From JAIBBG01 sp031417525 (GTDB taxonomy: Bacteria; Bacteroidota; Bacteroidia; Flavobacteriales_D; Sanyastnellaceae): DNA of 28,202 nucleotides. The notes beneath the pieces are model-generated. The model had not been told where the DNA came from and searched no databases. It worked only from the letters and a program-made list of their open reading frames with translations. Each line of letters begins with the position of its first letter. The first letter of the stretch is position 1. Positions 15,500-23,053 of the stretch are shown here, piece after piece. The DNA is taken from positions 1 to 28,202 of the forward strand of contig JANOVT010000331.1 of NCBI GenBank assembly GCA_031417525.1. Reading direction: 5' to 3'. The translations under genes and the position numbers were made by a program.

Positions 15500-17572
15500 A
15501 TGAAATTCGTTCATCCTGAAATACTCTGGGCGCTCACAGCACTCGCCATCCCCATCATTGTTCACTTATTCAACTTCAGGAAATTCAAAAAGGTGCTTTT
15601 CTCGAATGTGGAATTTCTCAAAGAAATCAAACAGGAAACGCAGAGCAAAAGCAAACTCAAACATTACCTGATCCTTCTTTCACGTTTGCTTGCCTTGGCG
15701 GCCATCATCTTTGCTTTTGCGCAGCCTTATATGCCAACTCCGGGGGCTAGTACAAAACCGGGTGGCACTGCGGTGTCGATTTACATCGACAATTCCTTCA
15801 GCATGGAAGGGGAAGGGAAGGATGGAAGATTGTTGGAATTGGCGAAAAACAAAGCGATTGAAATCGCCAATTCATTTCAGCCTTCAGATAAATTCCAGTT
15901 ACTCACCAGCGACTTTGAAGGTCGTCATCAGCGTTTGGTGAGCCGCGAGGAAATGACCGAACTCATTCAGGAAGTGCAGGTTTCACCGGTCAGCAGAAAA
16001 ATTTCGGAAGTGGTTTCGCGTCAGAGTGATTTGTTGTCACACAGCGGCATCGACAATCGTCGGTCGTTTATCCTCACGGATTTGCAACAAAGCATTACCG
16101 ATATTACTCAGGTGAAAAATGATTCATCCATGTTGGTGAACATTGTTCCGGATCTTGCCGAAAACGTGACGAATCTTTATGTTGATTCTGTCTGGTTTGA
16201 CACACCGGTCCGCCAATTGAATCAACCGGAGATTTTGCACGCCCGGGTAGTGAACACCGGAAATGAAACGCGTGAAAACACTCCTCTTCAGCTAACGATC
16301 AACGGGCAACAAAAAAGTGTCGCCAGTGCAACTATTACTGCCGAAAGTTTTACCGACATTGCCATCACGTATACCAATACAGAACCTGGATTTAAAAAGT
16401 GCAATCTGAGTCTCGATGATCAGTCCATCACGAAAGACGATGATTATTTCTTCAGTTACAATGTTGCTGAGCGGATCAACATCCTCGAGATACATGGAAA
16501 TGAAGTAGTCATGGAAGCGGTCAAAGCTGTCTTTTCGGATGATCCTTATTTCAACTACACAACAGCCAATGAAAGCTCGATCGATTTTGGTGCATTTGCA
16601 GAAAAGAATTTCATCATCATCAATCAGCTTAAAAATATTTCTTCCGGATTGAGCGCTGAGATTCAAAAGTTTGTCAATGCGGGAGGAAGTGTGTTGATCA
16701 TTCCCGGATCTGAAGCCGTGGTGAATGAATACAACAGTTTGATCGGTCAACTTGGATTGGGTCAAATTGCAGGTAAAATGTCAGCAACCGGCGGAACATC
16801 TTCCACCGGTTTTAATGAGAAAGTGAATGCAGTGAATTACGATCACTACATTTTCAAAAACGCATTTGAAAAAACGATTGGCAATGTGGATCTGCCTGTA
16901 GTCGGAGGATACTACCAAATCAATTTGCCGTCGCAGTCGACCGCTGAGTCGATGATGAATCTGCAATCCGGTGCGCCATTCATGGTGTCGAATGTTGCCG
17001 GATCGGGTAGGGCATACCTCACTGCAGTTTCGTTGCGAACAGAAGAAAGTAATTTCATCAACCACGCCTTTTTCCCTGCGACATTATTGCGCATGGCGGA
17101 ATTCAGTCAGCCCGAAATGCCGCTGTCGTATGCGCTTGGATCGGAGCAAGCCATTGTTTTGCGCAATTTGAATATGGGTGGTGATGAGTCGTTCCGATTG
17201 CGAAATCTTTCCGGCGAATTGGAGATTATCCCCGAGCATCGCAATGCGGGTGGCAATATGGAAATTTATGTTCACTCCGATCTGAACCTGGCCGGCAACT
17301 ATGAATTGCTGCGTGGTGAAACATTGGTAGCCGTTTTATCCTTCAACTATGATCGCGCAGAATCGGATACCAAAGCATATTCGATTGATCAGGTCACACA
17401 AATGATTACTGCGGCAGGCTGGCCAAACTGGAATGTGCTCGACGGTGATATTGAAAGCATTGCAGCAAGTGCGGATGAAATCAACGACGGAAAAAAATAT
17501 TGGTTTATGATGATAGTTTGGGCGCTGATATTTTTAGCGGTTGAAGTATTGCTGATCAAATTCTGGAGATGA
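15500..17572 (+). CDS. BatA-domain and von Willebrand factor A-like membrane protein
   Basis: The protein has 690 aa. It begins with the BatA-type N-terminal domain: a first membrane helix (LWALTALAIPIIVHLF), the FRKFKKVLFSNVEFL motif, and a second helix at about 56-75. A vWA-like domain follows with a MIDAS-like DNSFSM at 97-102. A long periplasmic region comes next, and a final membrane helix lies near the C-terminus (WFMMIVWALIFLAVEVLLI). Bat proteins were named for aerotolerance in Bacteroides, but this long single-protein form has no assigned function. The dihydroorotase-like gene begins 113 nt downstream on the same strand. As far as I recall this pairing recurs in Bacteroidota, which suggests joint transcription more than joint function. 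Confidence 0.85.
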   Translation: MKFVHPEILWALTALAIPIIVHLFNFRKFKKVLFSNVEFLKEIKQETQSKSKLKHYLILLSRLLALAAIIFAFAQPYMPTPGASTKPGGTAVSIYIDNSFSMEGEGKDGRLLELAKNKAIEIANSFQPSDKFQLLTSDFEGRHQRLVSREEMTELIQEVQVSPVSRKISEVVSRQSDLLSHSGIDNRRSFILTDLQQSITDITQVKNDSSMLVNIVPDLAENVTNLYVDSVWFDTPVRQLNQPEILHARVVNTGNETRENTPLQLTINGQQKSVASATITAESFTDIAITYTNTEPGFKKCNLSLDDQSITKDDDYFFSYNVAERINILEIHGNEVVMEAVKAVFSDDPYFNYTTANESSIDFGAFAEKNFIIINQLKNISSGLSAEIQKFVNAGGSVLIIPGSEAVVNEYNSLIGQLGLGQIAGKMSATGGTSSTGFNEKVNAVNYDHYIFKNAFEKTIGNVDLPVVGGYYQINLPSQSTAESMMNLQSGAPFMVSNVAGSGRAYLTAVSLRTEESNFINHAFFPATLLRMAEFSQPEMPLSYALGSEQAIVLRNLNMGGDESFRLRNLSGELEIIPEHRNAGGNMEIYVHSDLNLAGNYELLRGETLVAVLSFNYDRAESDTKAYSIDQVTQMITAAGWPNWNVLDGDIESIAASADEINDGKKYWFMMIVWALIFLAVEVLLIKFWR

Positions 17573-17685
17573 AATTTTAGTGCGAACTCTCGCTGATTTG
17601 AAGCAGATTTGCGCAAGCTTTTTTCAGAATGATCATGGAGAAGTTGATCCAATAACCATCGAGAATCTGTGTGAACCCACATTAT

Positions 17686-18915
17686 ATGAAGACACTCATC
17701 AAATCTGCGCTGATCATCGATCCTTCTTCTGCTCATCATGGCAAACGACGTGATCTGTTGATCCAGAATGGCAAAATTTCCGACATCGCCGCTTCGATCA
17801 GTGAATCAGCCGGAAGGACCATCAGCGGCAAAGGACTTTGTGTTTCTCTCGGATGGATCGATCTCAAAGCAAATTTTTGTGATCCTGGATTTGAGTTCAA
17901 AGAAAATATTCAGAGCGGATTGGAAGCTGCTTCGCGAGGTGGATTTAAAACGGTGGTGTTGATGCCTTCGACCTTCCCTGTTTCTGATTCAAAAAGCGGC
18001 ATTGAATACACGCTTACTAAAACGGCAAAAAGTGCAATTCGCGTTTTACCCACAGGAACCTTGTCAGAAAAAATGGAAGGCAAACAGTTGAGTGAAATGT
18101 TCGACATGTTTTCCGCAGGCGCCGTTGCATTTACCGACGATAAACACCATGTGTCGACCGAATTGATGTCACGTGCGTTAGAATATTCCAAAAATTTTGG
18201 CGGACTCATCATGAGTTTTCCATACGACAGCGGCATCAGTCATCATGGACAGATCAATGAAGGAAGTGCGAGTGTGGCATTGGGAATGAAAGGCATTCCG
18301 AATGTGTCAGAAGAATTGCGTGTTCAGCGCGATCTGGAATTGTTGCGATACAATGGCGGCCGACTTCACTTCATGTTGATTTCAACTCCAAAAAGTGTTG
18401 ACCTCATTCGCAAAGCAAAAAAAGAAGGATTGAATGTGACGTGTGCCATCGCGGCGCATCAACTTTCATTTCTGGATGAAGACCTCAAAACTTTTGATAG
18501 CAATCTGAAAGTGCTTCCACCATTTCGGACACGTGATGACCGGAAGGCGCTGATCAACGGACTCAAAGACGGAACGATTGACGCGATCTGCAGCGATCAC
18601 ACACCGGAAGATGTAGAACACAAGATTCGTGAATTCGAAGATGCAGAATTTGGCATTTCGGGAATCGAAACAGCGTTTTGTTCCGCTTTTACTTCACTGG
18701 AAAAAAATCTGACGATCGAAGAACTCGTATCAAAATTCACCACCGGACCGGCAGCCATTCTCGGACTAACAAGCAATACCATTGCCGAAGGAGCAAGTGA
18801 TGATCTCACGATATTTTCTACGGAAGAAAATACTTCTTTCACCAAACAAAACTGGAAATCCAAATCGATGAATAGTCCTTTTTTGGAGAGTGAGTTGCGG
18901 GGCAGGGTTTATTGA
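17686..18915 (+). CDS. Dihydroorotase-like amidohydrolase lacking metal-binding histidines
   Basis: The protein has 409 aa, full length for class I dihydroorotase, and aligns along its length with PyrC (GWIDLKANFCDPG, VLMPSTFPVSDS, AVAFTDDK, ISTPKSVDLIRKA, ICSDHTPEDVEHK). The active-site His-x-His is replaced by Lys61-Ala-Asn63, and the substrate Arg that follows is Cys65. The later histidine ligands are also missing: SFPYD stands where AHCED is usual, and FMLIST where ICHVST is usual. The two Asp positions remain. The protein is therefore probably a non-catalytic PyrC-like subunit, as known in some bacteria where it supports aspartate transcarbamoylase, or it uses another chemistry. I chose ATG 17686; a GTG at 17671 would add five residues. 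Confidence 0.8.
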   Translation: MKTLIKSALIIDPSSAHHGKRRDLLIQNGKISDIAASISESAGRTISGKGLCVSLGWIDLKANFCDPGFEFKENIQSGLEAASRGGFKTVVLMPSTFPVSDSKSGIEYTLTKTAKSAIRVLPTGTLSEKMEGKQLSEMFDMFSAGAVAFTDDKHHVSTELMSRALEYSKNFGGLIMSFPYDSGISHHGQINEGSASVALGMKGIPNVSEELRVQRDLELLRYNGGRLHFMLISTPKSVDLIRKAKKEGLNVTCAIAAHQLSFLDEDLKTFDSNLKVLPPFRTRDDRKALINGLKDGTIDAICSDHTPEDVEHKIREFEDAEFGISGIETAFCSAFTSLEKNLTIEELVSKFTTGPAAILGLTSNTIAEGASDDLTIFSTEENTSFTKQNWKSKSMNSPFLESELRGRVY

Positions 18916-18931
18916 ATCCTTCGGATTTTTT
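18915..18931 (+). terminator. Probable intrinsic terminator of the BatA/PyrC-like pair
   Basis: AATCC-TTC-GGATT forms a 5-bp stem that runs into six T's, directly at the stop codon of the dihydroorotase-like gene. The stem is short, so strength is uncertain. Confidence 0.5.
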
Positions 18932-19007
18932 GAAGGCTTCTCGCCAGGTAGTGGTAAACAGATTTACGTCCCTATGGGAAAAAAACCGGATTTGCGCAGA
19001 TTTTTTT

Positions 19008-19043
19008 GTTTCACGCTGAATTCGCAGAAGGAATTTCAGAATT
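19008..19043 (+). repeat. 36-nt dispersed repeat, copy 2
   Basis: GTTTCACGCTGAATTCGCAG... matches the complement of 11272-11307 at 33 of 36 positions. Both copies lie in gaps where convergent genes meet (here between the PyrC-like gene and the DUF3467 gene). Confidence 0.65.
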
Positions 19044-19129
19044 GAAAGAATTTTCCTCGAGTATGTGTCATTAACTCGTTATGACCTAAATTCTAATGAA
19101 CAAAACTTCGATAGTGAAAAGCCTTACCT

Positions 19130-19186
19130 TCACATCAAACCGTCTGTTGCCAAACTATGAACTCCAAACTCTAAACTCTGAACTAT
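19130..19186 (-). repeat. ATAGTTCA-family repeat abutting the DUF3467 stop codon
   Basis: On the minus strand the stop TGA is followed immediately by ATAGTTCAGAGTTTAGAGTT and then AGTTTGGCAACAGACGG. This is the same order of parts as in the other copies of the family. Confidence 0.65.
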
Positions 19187-19513
19187 TCATGCTTGCCCTT
19201 GAGGCCCTCCAAAATTCATCGGCATCATATGATCTTGCCCGAGAGTCTCCTGGATTTTGCCGTGTTGCGCTTCGTACTTATTGATGTTTTCCATGATGGC
19301 GCGCATCAAACGTTTGGCGTGTTGTGGCGTAAGGATAATGCGCGACTGCACTTTTGCTTTCGGCACGCCCGGCATCACACGAATGAAGTCGACGACAAAT
19401 TCTGCCGGTGAATGGGTGATCACCGCGAGATTGGAATACACACCTTGTGCGACATCTTCACTGAGTTCGATATTGAGTTGTTGTTGCGGATTGTTGTTAT
19501 TGTTATCTGCCAT
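19187..19513 (-). CDS. DUF3467 family protein
   Basis: The protein has 108 aa. The core (residues ~12-90) carries the conserved DUF3467 sequence: IELSEDVAQGVYSNLAVITHS, then FVVDFIRVMPGVPKAKVQSRIILTPQHAKRL. The ends are low-complexity (Asn/Gln-rich N-terminus, Met/Gly/Gln-rich C-terminus). The family is widespread in Bacteroidota and has no known function; it is short, soluble and well conserved. A -7-like TACCTTTA lies at 19534-19541, which would give a leader of about 15 nt. The gene is separated from yjjG by two long inverted repeats and appears to be transcribed on its own. Confidence 0.88.
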   Translation of the reverse strand: MADNNNNNPQQQLNIELSEDVAQGVYSNLAVITHSPAEFVVDFIRVMPGVPKAKVQSRIILTPQHAKRLMRAIMENINKYEAQHGKIQETLGQDHMMPMNFGGPQGQA

Positions 19514-19550
19514 GATTTCTTTTTTGTGTGCGGTAAAGGTAGATGAAGGA

Positions 19551-19762
19551 GAATGAGAATGAAAACGAGAATGAGGAGGGGTGGAGGCAAGTGTAGTTTT
19601 GTTTACTTGACTTTCTTCATTCTCGTTTTCTTTCTCATTCTGCCATCCTCTCCGTATCTCGGCTCCTCGGCGAATCTCGGCGAGAAATAATTCTTATAAC
19701 GAGCGAAGCGAGTTTTGCAATTGAGAGAGTCAGGATGTTTCTCGCCGAGATACGGAGAGAAT
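19551..19762. repeat. Two consecutive long inverted repeats between yjjG and DUF3467
   Basis: First pair: GAATGAGAATGAAAACGAGA... from 19551 and its near-complement at about 19614-19640 (two mismatches in 26), built from GAGAATGA words. Second pair: CTCTCCGTATCTCGGC... from about 19647 and TTTCTCGCCGAGATACGGAG ending at 19760; the left arm contains an 18-nt internal duplication (TCCTCGGCGAATCTCGGC). The second hairpin could stop transcripts coming from the upp operon. No gene is visible in this gap. Confidence 0.65.
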
Positions 19763-19791
19763 TAAATCTTAGGGCAACAAATCAATTCTCA

Positions 19792-20529
19792 TTAAACAAT
19801 CCCCAACATTTCTCTTAATCCAGAGATAGTGTATGTCGGTTTGTAATTATGCCTCACCTCCGCATGTCCATGTTCGACATTGACTTCATTCAGTTGATCT
19901 TCGGTGGTGGTGAGAAAAACCTGGTCCATGCCAAAGTCGCGTGCACCGAGGATGTCTGCATCCCAGTCGTCGCCAATCATCAGACTTTCTTCTTTCGTTG
20001 CTCCGGCGTGTTGCAATGCGTATTCAAAAATTCCGGCGTGTGGTTTTCGTACTCCGCAATGTTCGCTGTTGATGATTTTGTCGAAGTAGGGATACAGATT
20101 TCCAGCTGTCATTTTATGTCCCTGCACTTCCATAAATCCGTTGGTGATGATGTGCAGCGTATAATGCTGTTTGCAATAGGTGAGCAATTCATGCGTGCCT
20201 TCCAGCGTATGCGGCATGCGCGGACATTCGTACATAAAATCATTCGCGAATTTTTCTATAAAGGATTTGTCGGGTGAATTTCCGGTGTCCGCAAAGGCGC
20301 GTTCGAAACGAATGAATCGCAATACTTCTTTTTCAATTTTTCCGTCGCGGTAAAGTGCCCACACACGATCGTTGTGTACGACATACCGTTGGTGAAACTT
20401 TCGGAAGTTGACGTCGGCGAGCTCGGTGGCGTAGCGGTCGAACAAAAGCGTAAGCGCCTGATGTGTATTTTTTTTCAGATCCCACAATGTGCCGTCGAGA
20501 TCGAAGAAGAGATGCTTGTATTTTTTCAA
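19792..20529 (-). CDS. yjjG: HAD hydrolase, YjjG-type nucleotidase
   Basis: The protein has 245 aa. HAD motif I is FFDLDGTLWD (Asp10, Asp12), the motif II region is HIITNG, the motif III Lys is in GVRKPHAGIF, and motif IV is MIGDDWDADI. Length and the helical cap match the YjjG/YfnB group, pyrimidine 5'-nucleotidases that hydrolyse non-canonical nucleotides such as 5-substituted dUMP. The start codon is TTG at 20529; no ATG sits closer to motif I. Its TTG overlaps the TGA stop of the upstream membrane-protein gene as TTGA, a coupled start. It is the last gene of an operon with upp, which supports a role in pyrimidine nucleotide clean-up. The exact substrate is inferred from family membership. 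Confidence 0.85.
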   Translation of the reverse strand: MKKYKHLFFDLDGTLWDLKKNTHQALTLLFDRYATELADVNFRKFHQRYVVHNDRVWALYRDGKIEKEVLRFIRFERAFADTGNSPDKSFIEKFANDFMYECPRMPHTLEGTHELLTYCKQHYTLHIITNGFMEVQGHKMTAGNLYPYFDKIINSEHCGVRKPHAGIFEYALQHAGATKEESLMIGDDWDADILGARDFGMDQVFLTTTEDQLNEVNVEHGHAEVRHNYKPTYTISGLREMLGIV

Positions 20530-20984
20530 AATGAAATTCCAATGAGTTTAATGCCATACGCTGCGGACGATAATAACACCGACCAGCAGAAGAAGGCAAT
20601 GATGAGTTTGGGCAATGCGGTGGAATTGTGTCGATACAATTTTGCACCGACAACGGAAGCGATGGGTACGGAGATCAATCCGGAAATCAATAACAAACCA
20701 TTGAGTCCCCAGCGTTTTTTCACACGAACAAACCAGCGGTTTCTGCGATTGAAAATTTTGCGTTTGGCATTGAAGTGATGTGCGAGCCAGGAAAAAATGT
20801 ATTCACCAAAATGAAAGAAGATGAAGACACCAAGCGCAGCACCGGTGGAAGAAACGAGGATGGTTTCCAGCCATGACCAATACTCACCCGATTCCGGTTT
20901 GAGGATCATTCCGAATGGCACAAAAAGAAATTTTACAATCGTGAGCATCCACCAACCGAATACTCTAAATGCATATTCCCACAT
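20526..20984 (-). CDS. Small polytopic membrane protein in the upp operon
   Basis: The protein has 152 aa with about four hydrophobic segments: VFGWWMLTIVKFLFVPFGMIL, the LVSSTGAALGVFIFFHF region, GLNGLLLISGLISVPIASVVGA and LIIAFFCWSVLLSSAAYGIKL. A basic loop (NAKRKIFNRRNRWFVRVKKR) separates the second and third. The third segment's layout resembles small multidrug-export/VTT-type proteins, but the match is weak and I do not assign a function. Its ATG shares one base with the upp stop codon (TGATG), and its stop overlaps the yjjG start. It is therefore tightly coupled between a uracil salvage enzyme and a nucleotidase, which suggests a link to pyrimidine handling at the membrane. Confidence 0.75.
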   Translation of the reverse strand: MWEYAFRVFGWWMLTIVKFLFVPFGMILKPESGEYWSWLETILVSSTGAALGVFIFFHFGEYIFSWLAHHFNAKRKIFNRRNRWFVRVKKRWGLNGLLLISGLISVPIASVVGAKLYRHNSTALPKLIIAFFCWSVLLSSAAYGIKLIGISF

Positions 20985-21631
20985 CAGTCTTTCCTCCCAT
21001 AAGCCAGATCGCCTGCATCACCTAGGCCGGGAACGATGTAGGCCTGAGCTGTCAGTTCTTTGTCTATCGCGCCAATCCAGAAAACAGTTCCTTCCGGCAG
21101 TTTGCTGCGCACATGATTGATTCCACTGTCCGTTGCAATGATCGATGCAATATGAATACGCGAAGGAATGCCTTTGCGCACAAGTTGTTTGTACACCATC
21201 TCAATAGAGGCACCGGTGGCTAACATCGGATCGGAGATGATTACCACTTTATCCTCCAGTGATGGACTGCTCGTGTATTCCACTTCGATTTCGAATTCAC
21301 CGCCTTTATGATGGCGACGGTAAGCAGCAACGAATGCAGATTCGGCATTGTCGAAATAATTGAGCATGCCATTGTGCATCGGAAGTCCTGCGCGCAGAAT
21401 GGTGCACAATACTGGTTTCGTGGTCGGCACATTCATCTCCGCAACGCCGAGTGAAGTGGTCACATCTTCCTGTGCATACTCAAACGTCTTGGAGATTTCA
21501 TAAGCCATCACTTCACCGATTCGTTCGATGTTTCTTCGAAAACGCATCGAGTCGCGCTGAATGTTTTCATCACGTATTTCACGGATGAATTGATTTAAAA
21601 CTGAATGATGTTTGCTGAGCTCGTGAACCAT
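20984..21631 (-). CDS. upp: Uracil phosphoribosyltransferase
   Basis: The protein has 215 aa. It makes UMP from uracil and PRPP in pyrimidine salvage. The PRPP-binding loop is VVIISDPMLATGAS, and the uracil-site region near the C-terminus is AYIVPGLGDAGDLAYG. RAGLPMHNGM matches the conserved RAG loop. ATG 21631 (MVHELSKHHSV) is taken as the start; a TTG at 21661 would add ten residues with no family match. The gene leads an operon with a membrane protein and a YjjG-type nucleotidase, with overlaps of 1 and 4 nt. A loose -7-like sequence (TTACATTG) lies upstream near 21660-21667. Confidence 0.95.
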   Translation of the reverse strand: MVHELSKHHSVLNQFIREIRDENIQRDSMRFRRNIERIGEVMAYEISKTFEYAQEDVTTSLGVAEMNVPTTKPVLCTILRAGLPMHNGMLNYFDNAESAFVAAYRRHHKGGEFEIEVEYTSSPSLEDKVVIISDPMLATGASIEMVYKQLVRKGIPSRIHIASIIATDSGINHVRSKLPEGTVFWIGAIDKELTAQAYIVPGLGDAGDLAYGRKD

Positions 21632-21661
21632 AAAATTCGTTGGATAGATTGACGAGCACAA

Positions 21662-21923
21662 TGTAAGACGAACCTTCGCACGTTGGGGAGGTGTTGTGAA
21701 AAATTAGTTTAGAGTTTCTAGTTTCTGGTTTCTGGTTTCTGGTTGCGAAGCGCATTGGGTGGCGCGAAGTAATTCCATTTCCGAATTCATTTCGAATGCG
21801 CAACCAGAAACATGGAACATTGAACTTTTCCGGTGTTATGCGAAGTGAATTGAGTGTTGCGAAGTAATTTATTTATTTCGATTGCGCAACAAGGAACTTG
21901 AAACTTGGAACTAAAAACCATAA
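21662..21923 (-). repeat. Two tandem ~100-bp repeat units downstream of gap
   Basis: Read on the minus strand, both units have the same order: AGTTC/GTTTC words, then GTTGCGCAxTCGAAATxAAT, then ATTACTTCGC, then a CACxCAAT region and CTTCGCA. Unit 1 spans about 21830-21918 and unit 2 about 21735-21825. The word array resembles the ATAGTTCA family, but the body differs. No gene is visible here. Confidence 0.65.
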
Positions 21924-22952
21924 TTAATCATTCTCCATTTTCCATTCTCCATTTTCCATTCGAATCATCATCTCTCTCAACCTCGAAGAGTATCCGAATT
22001 CATTGTCATACCATCCCACCACTTTTACCATGTTGCCAATGACAGATGTAAGTTGGGCATCAAAAACACAGGAATGCGAATTTCCGATGACATCCACAGA
22101 TACGATCGGGTCTTCGGTATATTCGAGAATACCATTCATTTTTCCGGCGGCATATTCAGCGAATCTTTTATTGATTTCAGAAATCGACACAGGTTTTTTT
22201 ACCGTGCACGTAATGTCGGTAAGTGAGCCATCCGGCACCGGTACACGCATGCCGCATCCACCCATGTGATCCGTCAGATGTGGAAATACACGTGTGAGTG
22301 CTTTCGCTGCGCCGGTTGTCGTTGGTATGATGGATTGCGCAGCAGCGCGACTTCTTCTCAAATCTTTATGCGGAGCATCGTGCAGCCGTTGATCGCCGGT
22401 GTAGCTGTGCACGGTGGTGATATAGCAACTTTCAATTCCGCACAATTCATCCAGTATGTGAATCATCGGCGCTGCATTATTCGTGGTGCAGGATGCATTT
22501 GAAAGTATAGTGTCCTCTTGCTGAATGAGGTGATCATTGACACCTATCACAATGGTTTTGATGGTGTCGTCTTCCGGAGGAACACTCAGTAAAACTTTTT
22601 TCGCCCCGGCATCGATGTGACTTTGTAGTTCGTTGCGTGTCTTGAACATACCGCTGCACTCAACGACAATGTCAGGAGCAAACGTTTGCCATGGAATGTC
22701 CTGTGGATTTTTATAGTTGAGAAATGGAATGGAAACCTCATTCGCGATGAGGTTGTTTTGGTGATGTGAAATCTTCAACGGGTTTTTTCCATGAATAGAA
22801 TCGTACTTGAAAAGATGAGCCATCACACTTAGTTCCGCAACATCATTGATCGCTACTAATTCAAATTGGGAATCACTGAGCAGAATGCGGGACAATGTTC
22901 TGCCGATTCTTCCAAAACCATTGATCGCAACTCGTATAGGGGTCGTTTTCAT
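21924..22952 (-). CDS. gap: Glyceraldehyde-3-phosphate dehydrogenase
   Basis: The protein has 342 aa. It converts glyceraldehyde-3-phosphate to 1,3-bisphosphoglycerate with NAD(P) in glycolysis. The N-terminal Rossmann motif is INGFGRIGR, the catalytic Cys155 is in SNASCTTNNAAP, and VVGWYDNEFGYSSRL marks the usual C-terminal region. ATG 22952 (MKTTPIRVAINGFG) is the start; the TTG at 22961 only adds MFE. The last eleven residues (MENGEWKMEND) are encoded by two tandem copies of a 14-bp word, ATGGAAAATGGAGA, also found in intergenic repeats of this window. The normal protein would end at about MMIR, so the tail is probably captured repeat DNA. Confidence 0.95.
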   Translation of the reverse strand: MKTTPIRVAINGFGRIGRTLSRILLSDSQFELVAINDVAELSVMAHLFKYDSIHGKNPLKISHHQNNLIANEVSIPFLNYKNPQDIPWQTFAPDIVVECSGMFKTRNELQSHIDAGAKKVLLSVPPEDDTIKTIVIGVNDHLIQQEDTILSNASCTTNNAAPMIHILDELCGIESCYITTVHSYTGDQRLHDAPHKDLRRSRAAAQSIIPTTTGAAKALTRVFPHLTDHMGGCGMRVPVPDGSLTDITCTVKKPVSISEINKRFAEYAAGKMNGILEYTEDPIVSVDVIGNSHSCVFDAQLTSVIGNMVKVVGWYDNEFGYSSRLREMMIRMENGEWKMEND

Positions 22953-22984
22953 TTCAAACAATAATAAGATTCAATCATTTAAAA

Positions 22985-23027
22985 ATTCAAAGATTCAATA
23001 AACTCATGCTCCATTGAATCTTTGAAT
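22985..23027. repeat. Perfect 15-bp hairpin between lipA and gap
   Basis: ATTCAAAGATTCAAT (22985-22999) and its exact complement (23013-23027) surround a 13-nt loop. A further TGAATTTTTGAATCTTTGAAT copy follows to about 23050. All are made of the word TTGAATCTTTGAAT. It lies downstream of lipA's neighbour and upstream of gap on the minus strand. Confidence 0.75.
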
Positions 23028-23053
23028 GTTTGAATTTTTGAATCTTTGAATCC

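Noticed and set aside
17573..17685. Possible extra small gene between the BatA-like and PyrC-like genes
   Set aside because: No start with a plausible frame or signal was found in the 113-nt gap.
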